Of a stretch of 64,000 nt of DNA, positions 38,250-48,844 are shown one piece after another; position 1 is the first letter of the stretch, and each line of letters opens with the position of its first letter. The stretch lies in contig NZ_CP128355.1 in assembly GCF_038789205.1 (NCBI RefSeq), forward strand, positions 186,001 to 250,000, read 5' to 3'. The stretch comes from Staphylococcus hsinchuensis (GTDB taxonomy: Bacteria; Bacillota; Bacilli; Staphylococcales; Staphylococcaceae). The notes under the pieces are model-generated. The model made no database searches. It worked only from the letters and a program-made list of their open reading frames with translations, and was not told the origin of the DNA. The position numbers were made by a program, and so were the translations under genes.

Positions 38250-39168
38250 AATGGTGGAAGAAATTAGCTGTTAACTTTGAAGTTCGCTGATCGATGTCAT
38301 ATTTTGGATTTGTTTCAGCAATACTAATAGTTGATACTTTCTCATTTGGTATAATACGTTTAGCAATCTCTAGAACAATATGAGGAAACAGTCCTAGTAC
38401 AGCATTGGCACTAACACCTGGTGCAAAAGCACTGTCAATGACGTCCATACATATTGTAAACATAATAACATCATGGTCGTTCATAAATCTTTCTACTTTA
38501 TCTTTAATTGGAGGAGCGATTTGGTGTAAAAGTTCGTCTGAATACACATAACCTACACCGCGCTCTTCAGCATAGTCGAATAATCCTTGTGTATTACCGC
38601 CTTCTTGAACACCTAATACTAAATAGTTTGCATTGTCGTCTCCTTCTAAGATCTGTCTAAAGCTTGTACCTGATGTTGAGCCTTCTTCTTTACGTGTATC
38701 GAAATGTGCATCGATGTTAATTACACCTATTGATGCGTCAGGGTGCGCTTCACGTACACCTAAATACTGAGCATACGCAATGTCATGTCCACCACCTAGA
38801 AGAAATGTTTGATTATGACGTTGGATTGATTGTGCTACATAATGACCGAATTCTTTTTGTGTTTCTTCTAATCTCTCATAATCATGCTCAACATTACCAT
38901 AATCATAAATTTGAGTATCGCGCATAACTGGTAAATTTGCGAATGCTTTTTTAATCGCGTCAGGACCTTCTTTGGCACCTACACGCCCTTTATTTAATTC
39001 AACACCTTTATCAACCGCATAACCAATCATACCTACCCCATGTTGTTCTTCATCAAAACTGTCTGAAATGTTTCGGAAATTGATTGTTTGAAAGTGCCTG
39101 AAATGACTTGAATCTGTTTCACTGTCCACTCTTCCTTGCCACAATTCTTTGTTTGACAAATTATACAT
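38239..39168 (-). CDS. hutG: Formimidoylglutamase
   Basis: A 309-residue arginase-family enzyme. Mn-binding motifs are GGGHDIAYAQY, NIDAHFDTR and TICMDVIDSAFAPG. It cleaves N-formimino-glutamate to glutamate and formamide, the last step of histidine degradation. The start is the ATG at 39168, behind AAAGGGG; an upstream in-frame extension has no ribosome site. It converges on, and overlaps, the LysR gene. Confidence 0.93.
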   Translation of the reverse strand: MYNLSNKELWQGRVDSETDSSHFRHFQTINFRNISDSFDEEQHGVGMIGYAVDKGVELNKGRVGAKEGPDAIKKAFANLPVMRDTQIYDYGNVEHDYERLEETQKEFGHYVAQSIQRHNQTFLLGGGHDIAYAQYLGVREAHPDASIGVINIDAHFDTRKEEGSTSGTSFRQILEGDDNANYLVLGVQEGGNTQGLFDYAEERGVGYVYSDELLHQIAPPIKDKVERFMNDHDVIMFTICMDVIDSAFAPGVSANAVLGLFPHIVLEIAKRIIPNEKVSTISIAETNPKYDIDQRTSKLTANFFHHFIL

Positions 39169-39421
39169 CGTAATTCCCCTTTCGATTGCTAGCTTCACAA
39201 TTTCAGTATACGCCCACAGCTATATCAATTCAATCCATATTTATGTTGAGGCAAACACACACGGCTTTAATATTTTTATTATTTAAAGCTTTATGATAGT
39301 TAGTGATATTAGTCATAATATTACATTTCAATGATAAATCCTTAATATTAATTTATTTCTTATAAATTTGTATGTATAATTGGTGAAAAATGATTTTTCT
39401 GTACCTAATGGAGGTTACACA

Positions 39422-40942
39422 ATGAATAATAAACGTATTCCAGGCTTTCAATGGGCAATGATGATATTTACTTTTACTATCATCGCATTCGCTGCACCCA
39501 TTATCCTGAAAGATTTTCAAGGTGCTACACCATTTAAATACTATGTATTTGATTTAAGTGTTTTGGCTCCTTTATTAGGCGCAATCTTCTGTATCATTGT
39601 ATTTAGATATAAAAAGTTACAACTTGCGCATTTTAAACTTTCTATAGATTTAAAAGTAATCGAACGGTTGTTATTAGCTATTATTTTGCCGTTAGTTATA
39701 TTTATCATCTCAATGGTTAGTCTAAATATATTTGCTGATAGTTTTGTGTTATTACAATCTGAAGATTTCTCAGTTCCATTTCTTATTGTTTTAATAGGTC
39801 AAGTTTTAATGGCTTTCTGTGTTGAGTTAGGCTTCCGAGTATATTTACAAAATATCGTTGAAAACAGAATGGCAACATTTTTTGCTTCTATTGTCGTTGG
39901 TATTATTTTTGCAGTTTGGAATATTAAATTAGTATTCGGCGTAGAATTCATGCTATACAATTTATTATTCTACTTTGCATTTTCAATCATTGTCGGAGAA
40001 TTAATACGAGGCACAAAAGGTCGCACAATTTATATTGCTACATTATTTAATTTAATGATGTCATTTGGACTACTTTACTTATTTAATGAAGAACTCGGTA
40101 ATATACTTTCTATGAAAATTATTGCATTCTCTACAGTATTTGTAGCAATTGTCTACATACTATTGAGCACGATTATTCGCGGTTTAATTTATAAATCTAC
40201 CAATCGTAATCTTGATGAAGTAGAAGATAATAATTATTTCGACCATGTGAATGATTCTACTCATCAACACAATAACCACGAGACGAACAAAGTAAATCAT
40301 CAACAGGAAACACCTAATGAAGACGATGAACATACAAACATTCGTGACAATCAATCTTCAGCAACAAAATCTGACAACCAACAATCATCAGAGAGCGTCA
40401 ATAAACATATAGATAAAGAGGACGATGTTGTTTCTAATCATGATGAACAAATGAATGTTACGCATTCAACAACAGCAGCTGAAACGTCTCATGTAGACGA
40501 ATCAGATCAATCGCTAACTTCTGAAAAAGAAAACGATGTTCATGACACAGACGATACAACGACAGAAGAAACATCACGTATCACTAATCCAACGCACAAT
40601 GAACCTTTAGATAATGATTCAACAGAAGTTAATAAACAACCTCATAGTGAAACGGCAGAAGATACTGCATTCTCACAACAACAGCGTTCACCTGTCGAAT
40701 CATCTACTGAACGAAAAAGCAAACAACAGTCGAAACGTGACACAGATTTAAAGAAACAAAAGAAACACAAAAGAAAACGTACATCCACAGTTGTGAGTGA
40801 GGTTAAAGATTCATTAGAACCTGAGACATCACAAAATGAAAATGCATCAACAACTTTTGATCAAAACAAGAGTGATGCGCCTAAAAACAACCGTCAACGT
40901 TCACCATTCAGCATAAAGAACAAACGTCGTCACCGTAGATAA
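39422..40942 (+). CDS. spdC: SpdC/LyrA, CPBP-like membrane protein with long polar tail
   Basis: A 506-residue protein that starts at the ATG 39422 behind AATGGAGG. The first 260 residues hold about eight helices of a degenerate CPBP fold. The protease motif is reduced to VELGFR and the second-motif His is replaced (FAVWNIK), so it is probably not catalytic. The last 240 residues form a hydrophilic, His/Asp/Ser/Thr-rich cytosolic tail. S. aureus SpdC (LyrA) has the same opening ([12 protein letters not shown] type) and also adjoins rpiA. There it affects glycan length, sortase-display sites and WalKR activity. Confidence 0.88.
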   Translation: MNNKRIPGFQWAMMIFTFTIIAFAAPIILKDFQGATPFKYYVFDLSVLAPLLGAIFCIIVFRYKKLQLAHFKLSIDLKVIERLLLAIILPLVIFIISMVSLNIFADSFVLLQSEDFSVPFLIVLIGQVLMAFCVELGFRVYLQNIVENRMATFFASIVVGIIFAVWNIKLVFGVEFMLYNLLFYFAFSIIVGELIRGTKGRTIYIATLFNLMMSFGLLYLFNEELGNILSMKIIAFSTVFVAIVYILLSTIIRGLIYKSTNRNLDEVEDNNYFDHVNDSTHQHNNHETNKVNHQQETPNEDDEHTNIRDNQSSATKSDNQQSSESVNKHIDKEDDVVSNHDEQMNVTHSTTAAETSHVDESDQSLTSEKENDVHDTDDTTTEETSRITNPTHNEPLDNDSTEVNKQPHSETAEDTAFSQQQRSPVESSTERKSKQQSKRDTDLKKQKKHKRKRTSTVVSEVKDSLEPETSQNENASTTFDQNKSDAPKNNRQRSPFSIKNKRRHRR

Positions 40943-40960
40943 CAATCTTAAATAACTTGA

Positions 40961-41000
40961 AAAAACCCCAGCTTTGAACAAACTCAAAGCTGGGGTTTTC
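40961..41000. terminator. Bidirectional terminator between spdC and rpiA
   Basis: AAAACCCCAGCTTTGA and TCAAAGCTGGGGTTTT arms are perfect and GC-rich, with A and T runs outside. Confidence 0.9.
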
Positions 41001-41009
41001 TATTTGTAA

Positions 41010-41696
41010 TTATTTATTAATCACTTTAACACCTGAAGTTGAACCAATAATGACCTGATCAGTGACGTCTAAGAAATATCCTGTTTCTAATACACCTATC
41101 AAGTGTATTAAATACTCATGCATTTCATATGCATCTATATGATTATTAATCTCTAAATCTAATATGTAATTTCCATTATCGGTAATAAATGGTACATCAT
41201 CTACCATTCTACGGATCGCTTTCACTTGCTTAATACTTTCAATATTTTTAGCAATTAAGAGCCAATTAAATTTATCAACTTCCACAGGTAATTTAAATGT
41301 CTCTCCTAGATAATCGACACATTTCGAATCATCTGCTAATACGATAAATTTTTCGGCCATTGAATCAATGACTTTCTCTCTAAACAGTGCGCCCCCGCCA
41401 CCTTTAATTAAGTTTAATTCACGATCAATTTCATCAGCCCCGTCAATGGCGATATCAATGTGTTGAACGTCATTCACATCAAAAATTTTAATACCGTGTT
41501 CTTTAGCGATAAAGGCTGTTTTATTTGAGGTACACACACCTGTGATTTCAATACTTTCTTGTTGTAACTTTGTAGCTAATTCTGGGATGAGAAGCTCTAT
41601 AGTAGAACCAGAACCAATACCTATAACCATCCCATCTTGAATTTGTGCTAATGCATCTTTAAATGTGCTCTTTTTCAATTGGTCTTTATTCATCAT
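41010..41696 (-). CDS. rpiA: Ribose-5-phosphate isomerase A
   Basis: A 228-residue protein of standard length. The substrate loop GIGSGSTIELL is near residue 26, DGADEID near 84 and the catalytic Glu region KGGGGALFREK near 97. It interconverts ribose-5-P and ribulose-5-P. Two adjacent ATGs follow AAGGGG; either may be the start. Confidence 0.95.
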   Translation of the reverse strand: MMNKDQLKKSTFKDALAQIQDGMVIGIGSGSTIELLIPELATKLQQESIEITGVCTSNKTAFIAKEHGIKIFDVNDVQHIDIAIDGADEIDRELNLIKGGGGALFREKVIDSMAEKFIVLADDSKCVDYLGETFKLPVEVDKFNWLLIAKNIESIKQVKAIRRMVDDVPFITDNGNYILDLEINNHIDAYEMHEYLIHLIGVLETGYFLDVTDQVIIGSTSGVKVINK

Positions 41697-41845
41697 GCTA
41701 CCCCTTTACACACTTATATTTACTATCATTGTACATGACTTTAAGTAAAATACATAGCTTAAAAAAACAGATTTATCTTTGGATATTTATCAAGTTTATT
41801 CTGTTAATTATGATAAAATAATTAACAATAGGAGGGGAAATCATC

Positions 41846-42535
41846 ATGGAAACATATCAATTAATAGCTATCACAACTGGCAAAGTTGAATCGTTAGATT
41901 ATAGTAAAAAGAGACCTATGCGTTCTGCTTTAAACAAAGAAAAGTTTAACGATAAAATGTATTTAACTCACACAGGTTTTACGGAAGATGAGCAGGAATA
42001 TAAAGATCATGGTGGACCTGAAAAAGCAGTTTGCTTATACAGTAAAAACAACTATAAACTTTGGGAAAATGACCTCAATGTGTTACCTGAATACGCAATG
42101 TTTGGTGAAAACCTAACTGCACAAGACATCGATGAACAGAAAATTCACTTTGGTGACCAGTTTCAACTCGGTGAAGCAATCATTGAAGTTTCCGAAATTC
42201 GCGAACCGTGCTGGAAGATTCAAGCTAAATATCAAATCCCAGACCTTGTGAAACGTATGTCCCAATCTGGTAGAACTGGATTCTATTTTAGAGTAGTGAA
42301 AGAAGGTTATGTAAATCAAACCGACGATTTAACACTTATCAAACAGGCTGAACCAGAAACGGCACTCACTGTGTTTGAATTGAATGATATTTATTATAAC
42401 GATAAGAAAAATATCGAACGTTTACAGTACGCATTAAATAATCCATATCTTACTGACGCTAGAAAGGAAAAATTGCAAAAGTTTCTCAATCGTGCGATTA
42501 AAATCTCAGAAAAAAATAAAGAATCACTAAGTTAA
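41846..42535 (+). CDS. MOSC-domain protein (YiiM-like)
   Basis: A 229-residue protein. The MOSC core has DHGGPEKAVCLYS near residue 55 and MFGENLT, with the conserved Cys in REPCWKI near 117. A 3-alpha helical tail follows. MOSC proteins bind molybdenum cofactor, and YiiM relatives reduce N-hydroxylated purines. Given fdhA in the same window, Mo cofactor use by the cell is plausible. Confidence 0.8.
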   Translation: METYQLIAITTGKVESLDYSKKRPMRSALNKEKFNDKMYLTHTGFTEDEQEYKDHGGPEKAVCLYSKNNYKLWENDLNVLPEYAMFGENLTAQDIDEQKIHFGDQFQLGEAIIEVSEIREPCWKIQAKYQIPDLVKRMSQSGRTGFYFRVVKEGYVNQTDDLTLIKQAEPETALTVFELNDIYYNDKKNIERLQYALNNPYLTDARKEKLQKFLNRAIKISEKNKESLS

Positions 42536-42550
42536 TATATCTTTCTATTT

Positions 42551-42600
42551 AAAAAGTGCGATTCAGGTCAATTACAAGATTGCCTAAATCGCACTTTTAA
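42551..42600. terminator. Bidirectional terminator between the MOSC gene and galM
   Basis: AAAAGTGCGATT and AATCGCACTTTT perfect arms flank a 23-base loop. Confidence 0.8.
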
Positions 42601-42629
42601 TACGTCGGTTTTATCACCAAATGTATGTA

Positions 42630-43640
42630 TTATTTTTCGTTTATTTGAAATACTGTTTTTGAATAAAAAGGTGAATTAGCCTTTAAAATTGACGATGCCT
42701 GATCACCATATAAATTAATGTCATTAGGCATACACTGTGTCTCTAAAGTAAAACCTGAATGCGGTTTATAAATATTAAAATCGCTTTCCCATGACTTCGG
42801 ATGATTGAAAGTAAACATAACCACATTAGGCATGTCTGTTTCTACGGAAAGCATAAAATGATCATTTTCTATCGTCATATAACCATTATGAATATCAAAA
42901 GGATGATCCAAACCACCGAATTGTGCCATCTGTTGTTTAATTTCTGGGTAATCACTTTCGAATATATCCTTTAATTGTACTTTATCTGATTCATATACAT
43001 TGATTAAATCTATCGGTGTTGTGTCAGTCACAATATTATTTTCTGCTAATGGATACATTTTTAATGCTTCACTACTAATAAAGTGATTATCCACTACTTT
43101 ATTATCACGGTTTAAATTAAAATATACATGATTCATTGGGTTAAAGAGTGTTGTTTCTGAAGCAGTTGCTTTATACTCAATTGTCCATCTATGGTTAACA
43201 TCATAAGTATGAATAACTTCCAATTGAATATCACCTGGGAAATAATCATCCTTATTCTTGATTTGCGTTTTGAAAACAATTTGTATTTGACCCACTTGTT
43301 CTTTAATCTCATAATCAAAGAATCTATCATCTAAACCATTCGGTCCGCCATGTAAATTATTCTCACCATCATTTTTAGGTAGTTCGTATGTTTTTCCATC
43401 TAACTCAAACGTGGCGTTAGCAATTCGCCCACCATAACGCCCTACCGTTGCACCAAACTTAAATGGATTTTCAAAGTAAAATTCATCTGCCTCAACTACA
43501 TTTCCTAGAACTATCAGGTTATCATCAAATTTCCATGAAACGATGCGCGCACCATAATTAGAAAAGACGATTTTCGTTTCTTCATTATCAATTTTAATTA
43601 AATCAATATCATTACTTTGTTTTTCTACCTTCGCAATCAT
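42630..43640 (-). CDS. galM: Aldose 1-epimerase
   Basis: A 336-residue beta-sandwich protein. The catalytic His pair is suggested by NLHGGPNGLDDRFF and PMNHVYFNL, and the Glu by GFTLETQCMPND. It interconverts sugar anomers. I choose the ATG at 43640 because the ribosome site AAAGGGAGT is only two bases from the first ATG but eight from this one. Confidence 0.88.
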   Translation of the reverse strand: MIAKVEKQSNDIDLIKIDNEETKIVFSNYGARIVSWKFDDNLIVLGNVVEADEFYFENPFKFGATVGRYGGRIANATFELDGKTYELPKNDGENNLHGGPNGLDDRFFDYEIKEQVGQIQIVFKTQIKNKDDYFPGDIQLEVIHTYDVNHRWTIEYKATASETTLFNPMNHVYFNLNRDNKVVDNHFISSEALKMYPLAENNIVTDTTPIDLINVYESDKVQLKDIFESDYPEIKQQMAQFGGLDHPFDIHNGYMTIENDHFMLSVETDMPNVVMFTFNHPKSWESDFNIYKPHSGFTLETQCMPNDINLYGDQASSILKANSPFYSKTVFQINEK

Positions 43641-44040
43641 TGACATTACTCCCTTTCAAATCAAACGCTTAAAAAGACATATTAAAATGCATCATTCAAT
43701 AACAATGACATCGTTTTTATAATAAATATCTACTCTACAAGCGTAATAAGCGCCTAAACTCTAGCATGTTTTCTTCTTTTGTTGTTAACTCAACTTTTAT
43801 GTCCCCTACTATAATCATTAACATTCCAACTATCTGTCTACTATCAAACGTCCCTAAATATAGACTGATATTTCTCCCTATATACTATATATCGTCTCTA
43901 CTATTGTAACAATTTCTTCAAAAAGTTTTCTATAGTAATTCTTAAATTTTAACAAACAATCTGCAAAAATGTTACCTGTAAATAAGGTGTACATTTCACC
44001 TTAGCAGTATGATAGCCTAATAATTAAAGGGGGCATTAAA
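43641..44040. other. 400-base interval with no recognised gene
   Basis: AT-rich sequence upstream of galM (minus) and of a short plus-strand gene. It holds the ribosome site of each and no RNA family, repeat or strong operator that I can identify. Confidence 0.4.
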
Positions 44041-44205
44041 GTGAAAGTATTAGCTATAACTTTAGGTATTTTAGTTATACTCGCGTGGGTATTCGTATTC
44101 TTCATATATCGTCAAGGTAAAGAATCAACGCCACAATCACAAAGCGTTATGCTTGTTGCTTGTTTACTATCGATTCTTTTGACCATTTTACAGTTTTTCG
44201 ATTAG
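44041..44205 (+). CDS. 54-residue two-helix membrane protein
   Basis: A GTG start follows AAGGGGG by seven bases. The product has two hydrophobic helices joined by FIYRQGKESTPQSQS and ends LQFFD. A bidirectional terminator follows. The good ribosome site and terminator support a real gene. Function unknown. Confidence 0.6.
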   Translation: MKVLAITLGILVILAWVFVFFIYRQGKESTPQSQSVMLVACLLSILLTILQFFD

Positions 44206-44232
44206 TACATACTATCACTGATTCAAAATAGT

Positions 44233-44280
44233 AAAAAAAGAGGGATAGAAATCTAAATGCCATGATTTCTATCCCTTTTC
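44233..44280. terminator. Bidirectional terminator
   Basis: AAAAGAGGGATAGAAATC pairs with GATTTCTATCCCTTTT. It serves the short membrane gene and the ABC permease gene. Confidence 0.85.
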
Positions 44281-44312
44281 ATATATTTGATATCTGTTTT
44301 TATACATGCAAC

Positions 44313-45560
44313 TTAACTTTTTTTGAAAATACGTCTCATCGATTTAAAGAAACTTTGATCAAAGTTTAAGATTGAATCTTTATAACTTCGTACGGCTAAC
44401 CACACTAAGATGATAATGGTGATGATTGAAAGTAAGAAACTTAGTATAAATTCCCAAATGGCTACATCTGGTGACGAAGCCCTTACGAACATGACGAAAG
44501 GCGATACAAACGGTATAAAACTCGCAACTTTAGTAAAAATGGTTTCTGACTGCATTAAACTGTATAACGCAATGTAAAATGCGATCATACTTAACAATGT
44601 CATCGGCATTAAAGTTTGACTAATGTCCTCAATGCGTGCAGTAATTGAACCGAGTATTGCTGCTAAAAATACATACGTCAATATACCGAGTATTAAGGAT
44701 ATTATTCCAACTATCGCAATTTGTAGTGTGAGCCCATTAGGTTCTAATTTGAATCCCTTTAACATCTTTTTAATGTCAAAAACGAAGAAACAGATTAATC
44801 CAGCCACAATAAAAATTAATATTTGAGTTAGTGCAACGGAAACAACACCAAGCACTTTTGCAAATAAATGTTTAATCGGTGACACACTCGTTATAATCAT
44901 TTCGATGACACGAGAAGTTTTTTCTGTAGCAATTTCCATCGCGACTTGATTTCCATAATTCAATATAATGAAAAACATCAACATGACACCAATATAAATA
45001 ATAATCATATTAAAACCTTTTTCAGACGCATTCAGTTGTGACTGCTTACCATGCTTTGTAATCACTTCAGAATCCACAGCACTATGACTTTGTAGTTGTT
45101 TCAAATCCTGTGGTGATAGTTTTAAATCATGTGCAACAATTTGTGTCTGCATCGTGGTTAATACACTTTTTAGCTTTTGTTTATCTTCGTTTGATACTGT
45201 ATCACGACTTAAAATCTTAGCAGATAACTGATTTTTATCTTTTATTTTTATAATATAAGCACGATCTAGTTTTTCATTTTTGACCAATCGATGTGCTTTT
45301 TTGTCAGAAACCTTTTTGAAAGAAGCATCATCATATAGCTTACTGCCTTGTGATTTTAGCGTTTTATAAATTTGCTCGTTGTTCGTAACAACACCAATTT
45401 TGTCGTTACCTCCATCGAACAAGTCTACAATTTTATTAATATTAGCTCCTAAAATCATGAGCAAAATGACAATAACAGTAAATATCATAAATGCTTTCGT
45501 TTTAATTTTATTTTTATAAGTTAATCCAAAAGTAGCAAGAAATTTACTCATGCGCCCCAC
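44313..45560 (-). CDS. ABC transporter permease, NatB-like
   Basis: A 415-residue protein. One N-terminal helix is followed by a 150-residue extracytoplasmic domain and then five or six C-terminal helices. The EKTSRVIEMIITSVSP motif is typical of ABC-2/NatB permeases. It overlaps the ATPase gene by 17 bases or fewer and forms an exporter with it. NatAB exports Na+; homologues move drugs or peptides, so the substrate is open. Confidence 0.85.
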   Translation of the reverse strand: MGRMSKFLATFGLTYKNKIKTKAFMIFTVIVILLMILGANINKIVDLFDGGNDKIGVVTNNEQIYKTLKSQGSKLYDDASFKKVSDKKAHRLVKNEKLDRAYIIKIKDKNQLSAKILSRDTVSNEDKQKLKSVLTTMQTQIVAHDLKLSPQDLKQLQSHSAVDSEVITKHGKQSQLNASEKGFNMIIIYIGVMLMFFIILNYGNQVAMEIATEKTSRVIEMIITSVSPIKHLFAKVLGVVSVALTQILIFIVAGLICFFVFDIKKMLKGFKLEPNGLTLQIAIVGIISLILGILTYVFLAAILGSITARIEDISQTLMPMTLLSMIAFYIALYSLMQSETIFTKVASFIPFVSPFVMFVRASSPDVAIWEFILSFLLSIITIIILVWLAVRSYKDSILNFDQSFFKSMRRIFKKS

Positions 45561-46443
45561 CTACTTTCTCAATAAATATTTCGTTCAGTGATGGCTCACG
45601 AACTTGGAATCGTTTTACAAATCCATAATTAGTTACAATTTCATAAATACGTTCAGCAACTTCTTCAGATTCTATCAATACTTCGATTTCCCTTTTCGTG
45701 CGTTTAATGTTTAAAATACCTTCTAAATCTTCAATTTCTTTCATTTCGTAATCTGTTTCAATAATGACATTTTTCTTATCATGATTCGCTTTAACTTGGT
45801 CAATGGGCCCTGATACAACTAATTCGCCTTTATCTAATATACACACATCATCACAAAGTTCTTCAACATGTTCCATACGATGAGAACTATAAATAATAGT
45901 TGTACCCTTATCGTTTAAGTCTTTAACCGCAGACTTAAGTAATGCTACATTTACAGGATCCAATCCGCTAAAAGGTTCATCTAAAATCAATAACTCTGGT
46001 TGGTGTAACATACTTGCCAGTAACTGTATCTTCTGTTGATTACCTTTAGATAATGAATCTATTTTTTTATTTCTATTTTCTTCAATACCAAAACGTTTGA
46101 GCCAATAATCGATATTTTCATTTATTTCTGTGGCATTCATCCCTTTTAACTTAGCAAGATATCGCAACTCATCGTAGACTTTCATTTTAGGATGCAACCC
46201 GCGTTCTTCAGGTAAATAACCAATTCTATTATGTATCGTTTTATTTATAGGACGGTTGTTATATGTAATCGTGCCATCAGTAATAGGTGTCAAACCTAAT
46301 ATCATTCTAAATGTCGTTGTCTTACCTGCCCCATTTCTTCCCAAAAATCCAAGCATTTTCCCTTTTTCTAACGATAATGAAATATCATTAACTGCCGTAA
46401 AATTTTTATACTTTTTTGTGACATGATTGATTTGCAAAGACAT
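45544..46443 (-). CDS. ABC transporter ATPase, NatA-like
   Basis: A 299-residue ATP-binding subunit. Walker A GRNGAGKTT is near residue 36, the signature LSKGNQQKIQ near 127, and Walker B LLILDEPFSGLDP near 147. The start is the ATG at 46443, behind AAGGGGTGA. The C-terminal 80 residues form the regulatory extension of ABC-2 type ATPases. It powers the adjacent permease. Confidence 0.9.
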   Translation of the reverse strand: MSLQINHVTKKYKNFTAVNDISLSLEKGKMLGFLGRNGAGKTTTFRMILGLTPITDGTITYNNRPINKTIHNRIGYLPEERGLHPKMKVYDELRYLAKLKGMNATEINENIDYWLKRFGIEENRNKKIDSLSKGNQQKIQLLASMLHQPELLILDEPFSGLDPVNVALLKSAVKDLNDKGTTIIYSSHRMEHVEELCDDVCILDKGELVVSGPIDQVKANHDKKNVIIETDYEMKEIEDLEGILNIKRTKREIEVLIESEEVAERIYEIVTNYGFVKRFQVREPSLNEIFIEKVGGAHE

Positions 46444-46627
46444 TAAAATCACCCCTTAACTAAATTCAACACTTCAGTTAGACCAATCATATCATTAAAT
46501 AATGTACTATAACGATATGATTCGAAAATTATAAAAAAACTCTCAAAAATACGTATACTTTACAACCTCAAAGGATAGAACTATGATATTTGTAACTATA
46601 ATAATCAAAGTAATTAGGGGGATTTAA

Positions 46628-47995
46628 ATGAGTTACAGTATTGGTATAGATTTTGGTACTTTATCAGGTCGTGTCTTTTTAGTAGATACTGACGATGGTA
46701 GTATTGTCTCCTCATATGAGAAAGATTATCCACATGGCACAATTTCAGAGCAACTCAATGGCTCGCCTTTACCCCATAACTATTTTCTCCAAAACGCGAC
46801 AGATTATACTTTAATTCTTGAAGAAGGCATCAAAAATGTTATAGAACAAAGCAAAGTAGATACAGATAATATCATCGGAATAGGTATAGACTTTACGAGC
46901 TGTACGATTGTTTGCTTAGACGAACACTTTAAACCTATGCATACACATGACAATCTAAAAAATAACCCTCATGCTTATGTTAAATTATGGAAACACCACG
47001 GCGCTCAAGATCAAGCTTCATATATGAAAAAAATAAGTGACCAACATCAATCAAATTGGTTAGATTATTATGGTCATAATGTGAATAGCGAATGGATGGT
47101 TCCAAAAATTTTAGAAATAAAAGAACAAGCACCAGAAATATTAGAGCAGACGGCTTATATTATGGAAGCTGGGGATTATATTGTCAGTTTATTAACGGGT
47201 AACAATATACGTTCAAATTGTGGCATCGGTTTTAAAGGATTCCATAATGAAGAAACTGGATTTAATTATGACTTTTTCAAAGCAGTAGATCCAGAATTAC
47301 CTGCAATTATTAAATCCAAATGTGAAGCACCTGTCATTGACATTGGTGAAAGTGCAGGCAACCTCACTCAAAGTTATCAAAATCTATGGGGATTAACGGA
47401 TAAGGTACAAGTGTCACCTTATATCATCGATGCTCAATCAGGCGTGCTTGGTGTGGGTGCTATCGAACAAGGTGAATTCACTTCAGTTATAGGTACGAGC
47501 ACATGCCATCTTATGCTTGACCCTAAACAAGTGCCTATCGCAGGTATCACTGGTTCTGTTAAAAATGCAATTATCCCTGGTCTGTATGCTTATGAATCAG
47601 GCCAAGCAGCGGTCGGAGATTTATTTAAATACTCTGCCAACCAAGCACCTAAATCTATCGTTGATCAAGCGAATCAGGCTAATATTTCAATATTAGAGCA
47701 GTTAGAAAAACTCGCATCAGACATAGATATTGAACAACAACATGTCACAATTTTAGATTGGCATAATGGTAATCGTAATATTTTAAATGATAGCCATTTA
47801 ACAGGTAGTATCTTCGGTTTAACGCTAAATACACCTTTTGAAATGGTCCATCGTGCGTATTTAGAAGCTACGGCATATGGGACGAAAATCATTATGCAAC
47901 AGTTTGAAGATAACGACGTACCTATTCATACCGTTTATGCTACAGGCGGCATACCACTAAAAAGTGAATTACTCGTTGATATTTATACAAATGTA
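46628..47995 (+). pseudogene. araB: L-ribulokinase, 5' part, cut by the island
   Basis: About 455 in-frame residues of ribulokinase. The FGGY N-terminus is IGIDFGTLSGRVFLVD, IGIDFTSCTIV follows, and the C-terminal lobe contains VIGTSTCHLML and VYATGGIPLKSELLVDIYTNV. At that point the chromosome changes to island sequence, which adds 13 foreign residues and a stop at 48037. The missing 85 residues are at 59304-59557. The joined gene would be about 540 residues, the family length. AraB phosphorylates L-ribulose; activity should be lost while the island is present. Confidence 0.92.
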
Positions 47996-48002
47996 ATAAT
48001 AA
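47980..48002 (+). other. attL of the island
   Basis: The chromosomal arm TATTTATA, then the seven-base centre CAAATGT (47988-47994), then the island arm AATAATAA. araB identity ends at this centre. Confidence 0.8.
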
Positions 48003-48092
48003 TTATATATTGTTTTCATTCCCTAAAACTTCCATAACCTTATTAAATCAGTAATTATGTCGATTTTTAACACTGATTATTTTTCATAGGTT

Positions 48093-48131
48093 TGCCCTTA
48101 TTTCCATTTAGGTGCCCTTTTTTCGCCCTTA
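48093..48131. repeat. Left-end integrase arm-site candidates
   Basis: TGCCCTTA (48093), TGCCCTTTTTT (48113) and CGCCCTTA (48124) lie about 105-140 bases inside attL. The last two are 11 bases apart. The same motif occurs at the right end. Confidence 0.55.
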
Positions 48132-48202
48132 AAATTCCAACTCAATACATCATCCCTTTAACACGTTAAAACGTTAACATATATCAACAGATTTCCACTT
48201 AA

Positions 48203-48241
48203 TAAAAAAGCCACCAAATACAAAAAAATGTATTCAGTAGC
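48203..48241 (-). terminator. Terminator of the RinA-like gene
   Basis: On the minus strand GCTACTGAATACA pairs (with two G-U) with TGTATTTGGTGGC, followed by six T. Confidence 0.8.
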
Positions 48242-48319
48242 AAAGCAATGCGATTTATTTATTTTTGTGTCGTGACTATATTATAACATAGTTATTTATT
48301 ATAATTCTATCAATATACA

Positions 48320-48643
48320 TTAAACATATCCAATATTCTCAGCTAATTGAAATATCAATGCATTACGTCGCCTTAATATACTTGTTTTACTCGTACCAAA
48401 GTAATCAGCGATATCAACCCATTCATTGCAACCAATGGGACATTCCCAGTATCTTAATCGCATCATGTCTAATGTATCATCGTCAGATTCTTTTATTATC
48501 TTATCCATGCCCTCAACAACATTCTTAAGATTGGCCTTGCGTTTATCATCTTCATGCGTCGTTGCAAGCTCTATTCTATACTGTTCTACATGCTTAATAT
48601 AATCCTCTAACTTCCTTATATCGTATTTCTCAATAGTTATCAT
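48320..48643 (-). CDS. RinA/ArpU-like phage transcription regulator
   Basis: A protein of about 107 residues. A helical N-terminus is followed by a sigma-70 region-4-like HTH at residues 75-105 (WVDIADYFGTSKTSILRRRNALIF). RinA/ArpU proteins activate late or packaging promoters in phages. I start it at an ATG six bases behind GGGGG. It forms its own unit between two terminators, downstream of terS. It could activate the island's packaging operon or interfere with helper late transcription; both are inference. Confidence 0.65.
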   Translation of the reverse strand: MITIEKYDIRKLEDYIKHVEQYRIELATTHEDDKRKANLKNVVEGMDKIIKESDDDTLDMMRLRYWECPIGCNEWVDIADYFGTSKTSILRRRNALIFQLAENIGYV

Positions 48644-48767
48644 CATTAGCCCCCACATTGATTATATTCACACTATTATTATATCAGTGAGAACGGTATA
48701 TAACACTTTACTACCCTATGTATCACTTAAACTAATTTCGATGCACGAGAGAGGCTCTCTCAGAACA

Positions 48768-48798
48768 CAAATAACCCCACCTAACTTAATAGATGGGG
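48768..48798 (-). terminator. Terminator of the packaging operon
   Basis: On the minus strand CCCCATCTA, six bases, TAGGTGGGG (one G-U), then TTATTT. It lies 47 bases after terS. Confidence 0.7.
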
Positions 48799-48844
48799 AA
48801 ATAAGTATTATTGAAAGTTATTACTTTAGAAAATAGTGTAACAG

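Noticed and set aside
48001-48037. Natural C-terminus of AraB
   Set aside because: The last 13 codons of the 5' fragment are island sequence; the true C-terminus lies at 59304-59557.
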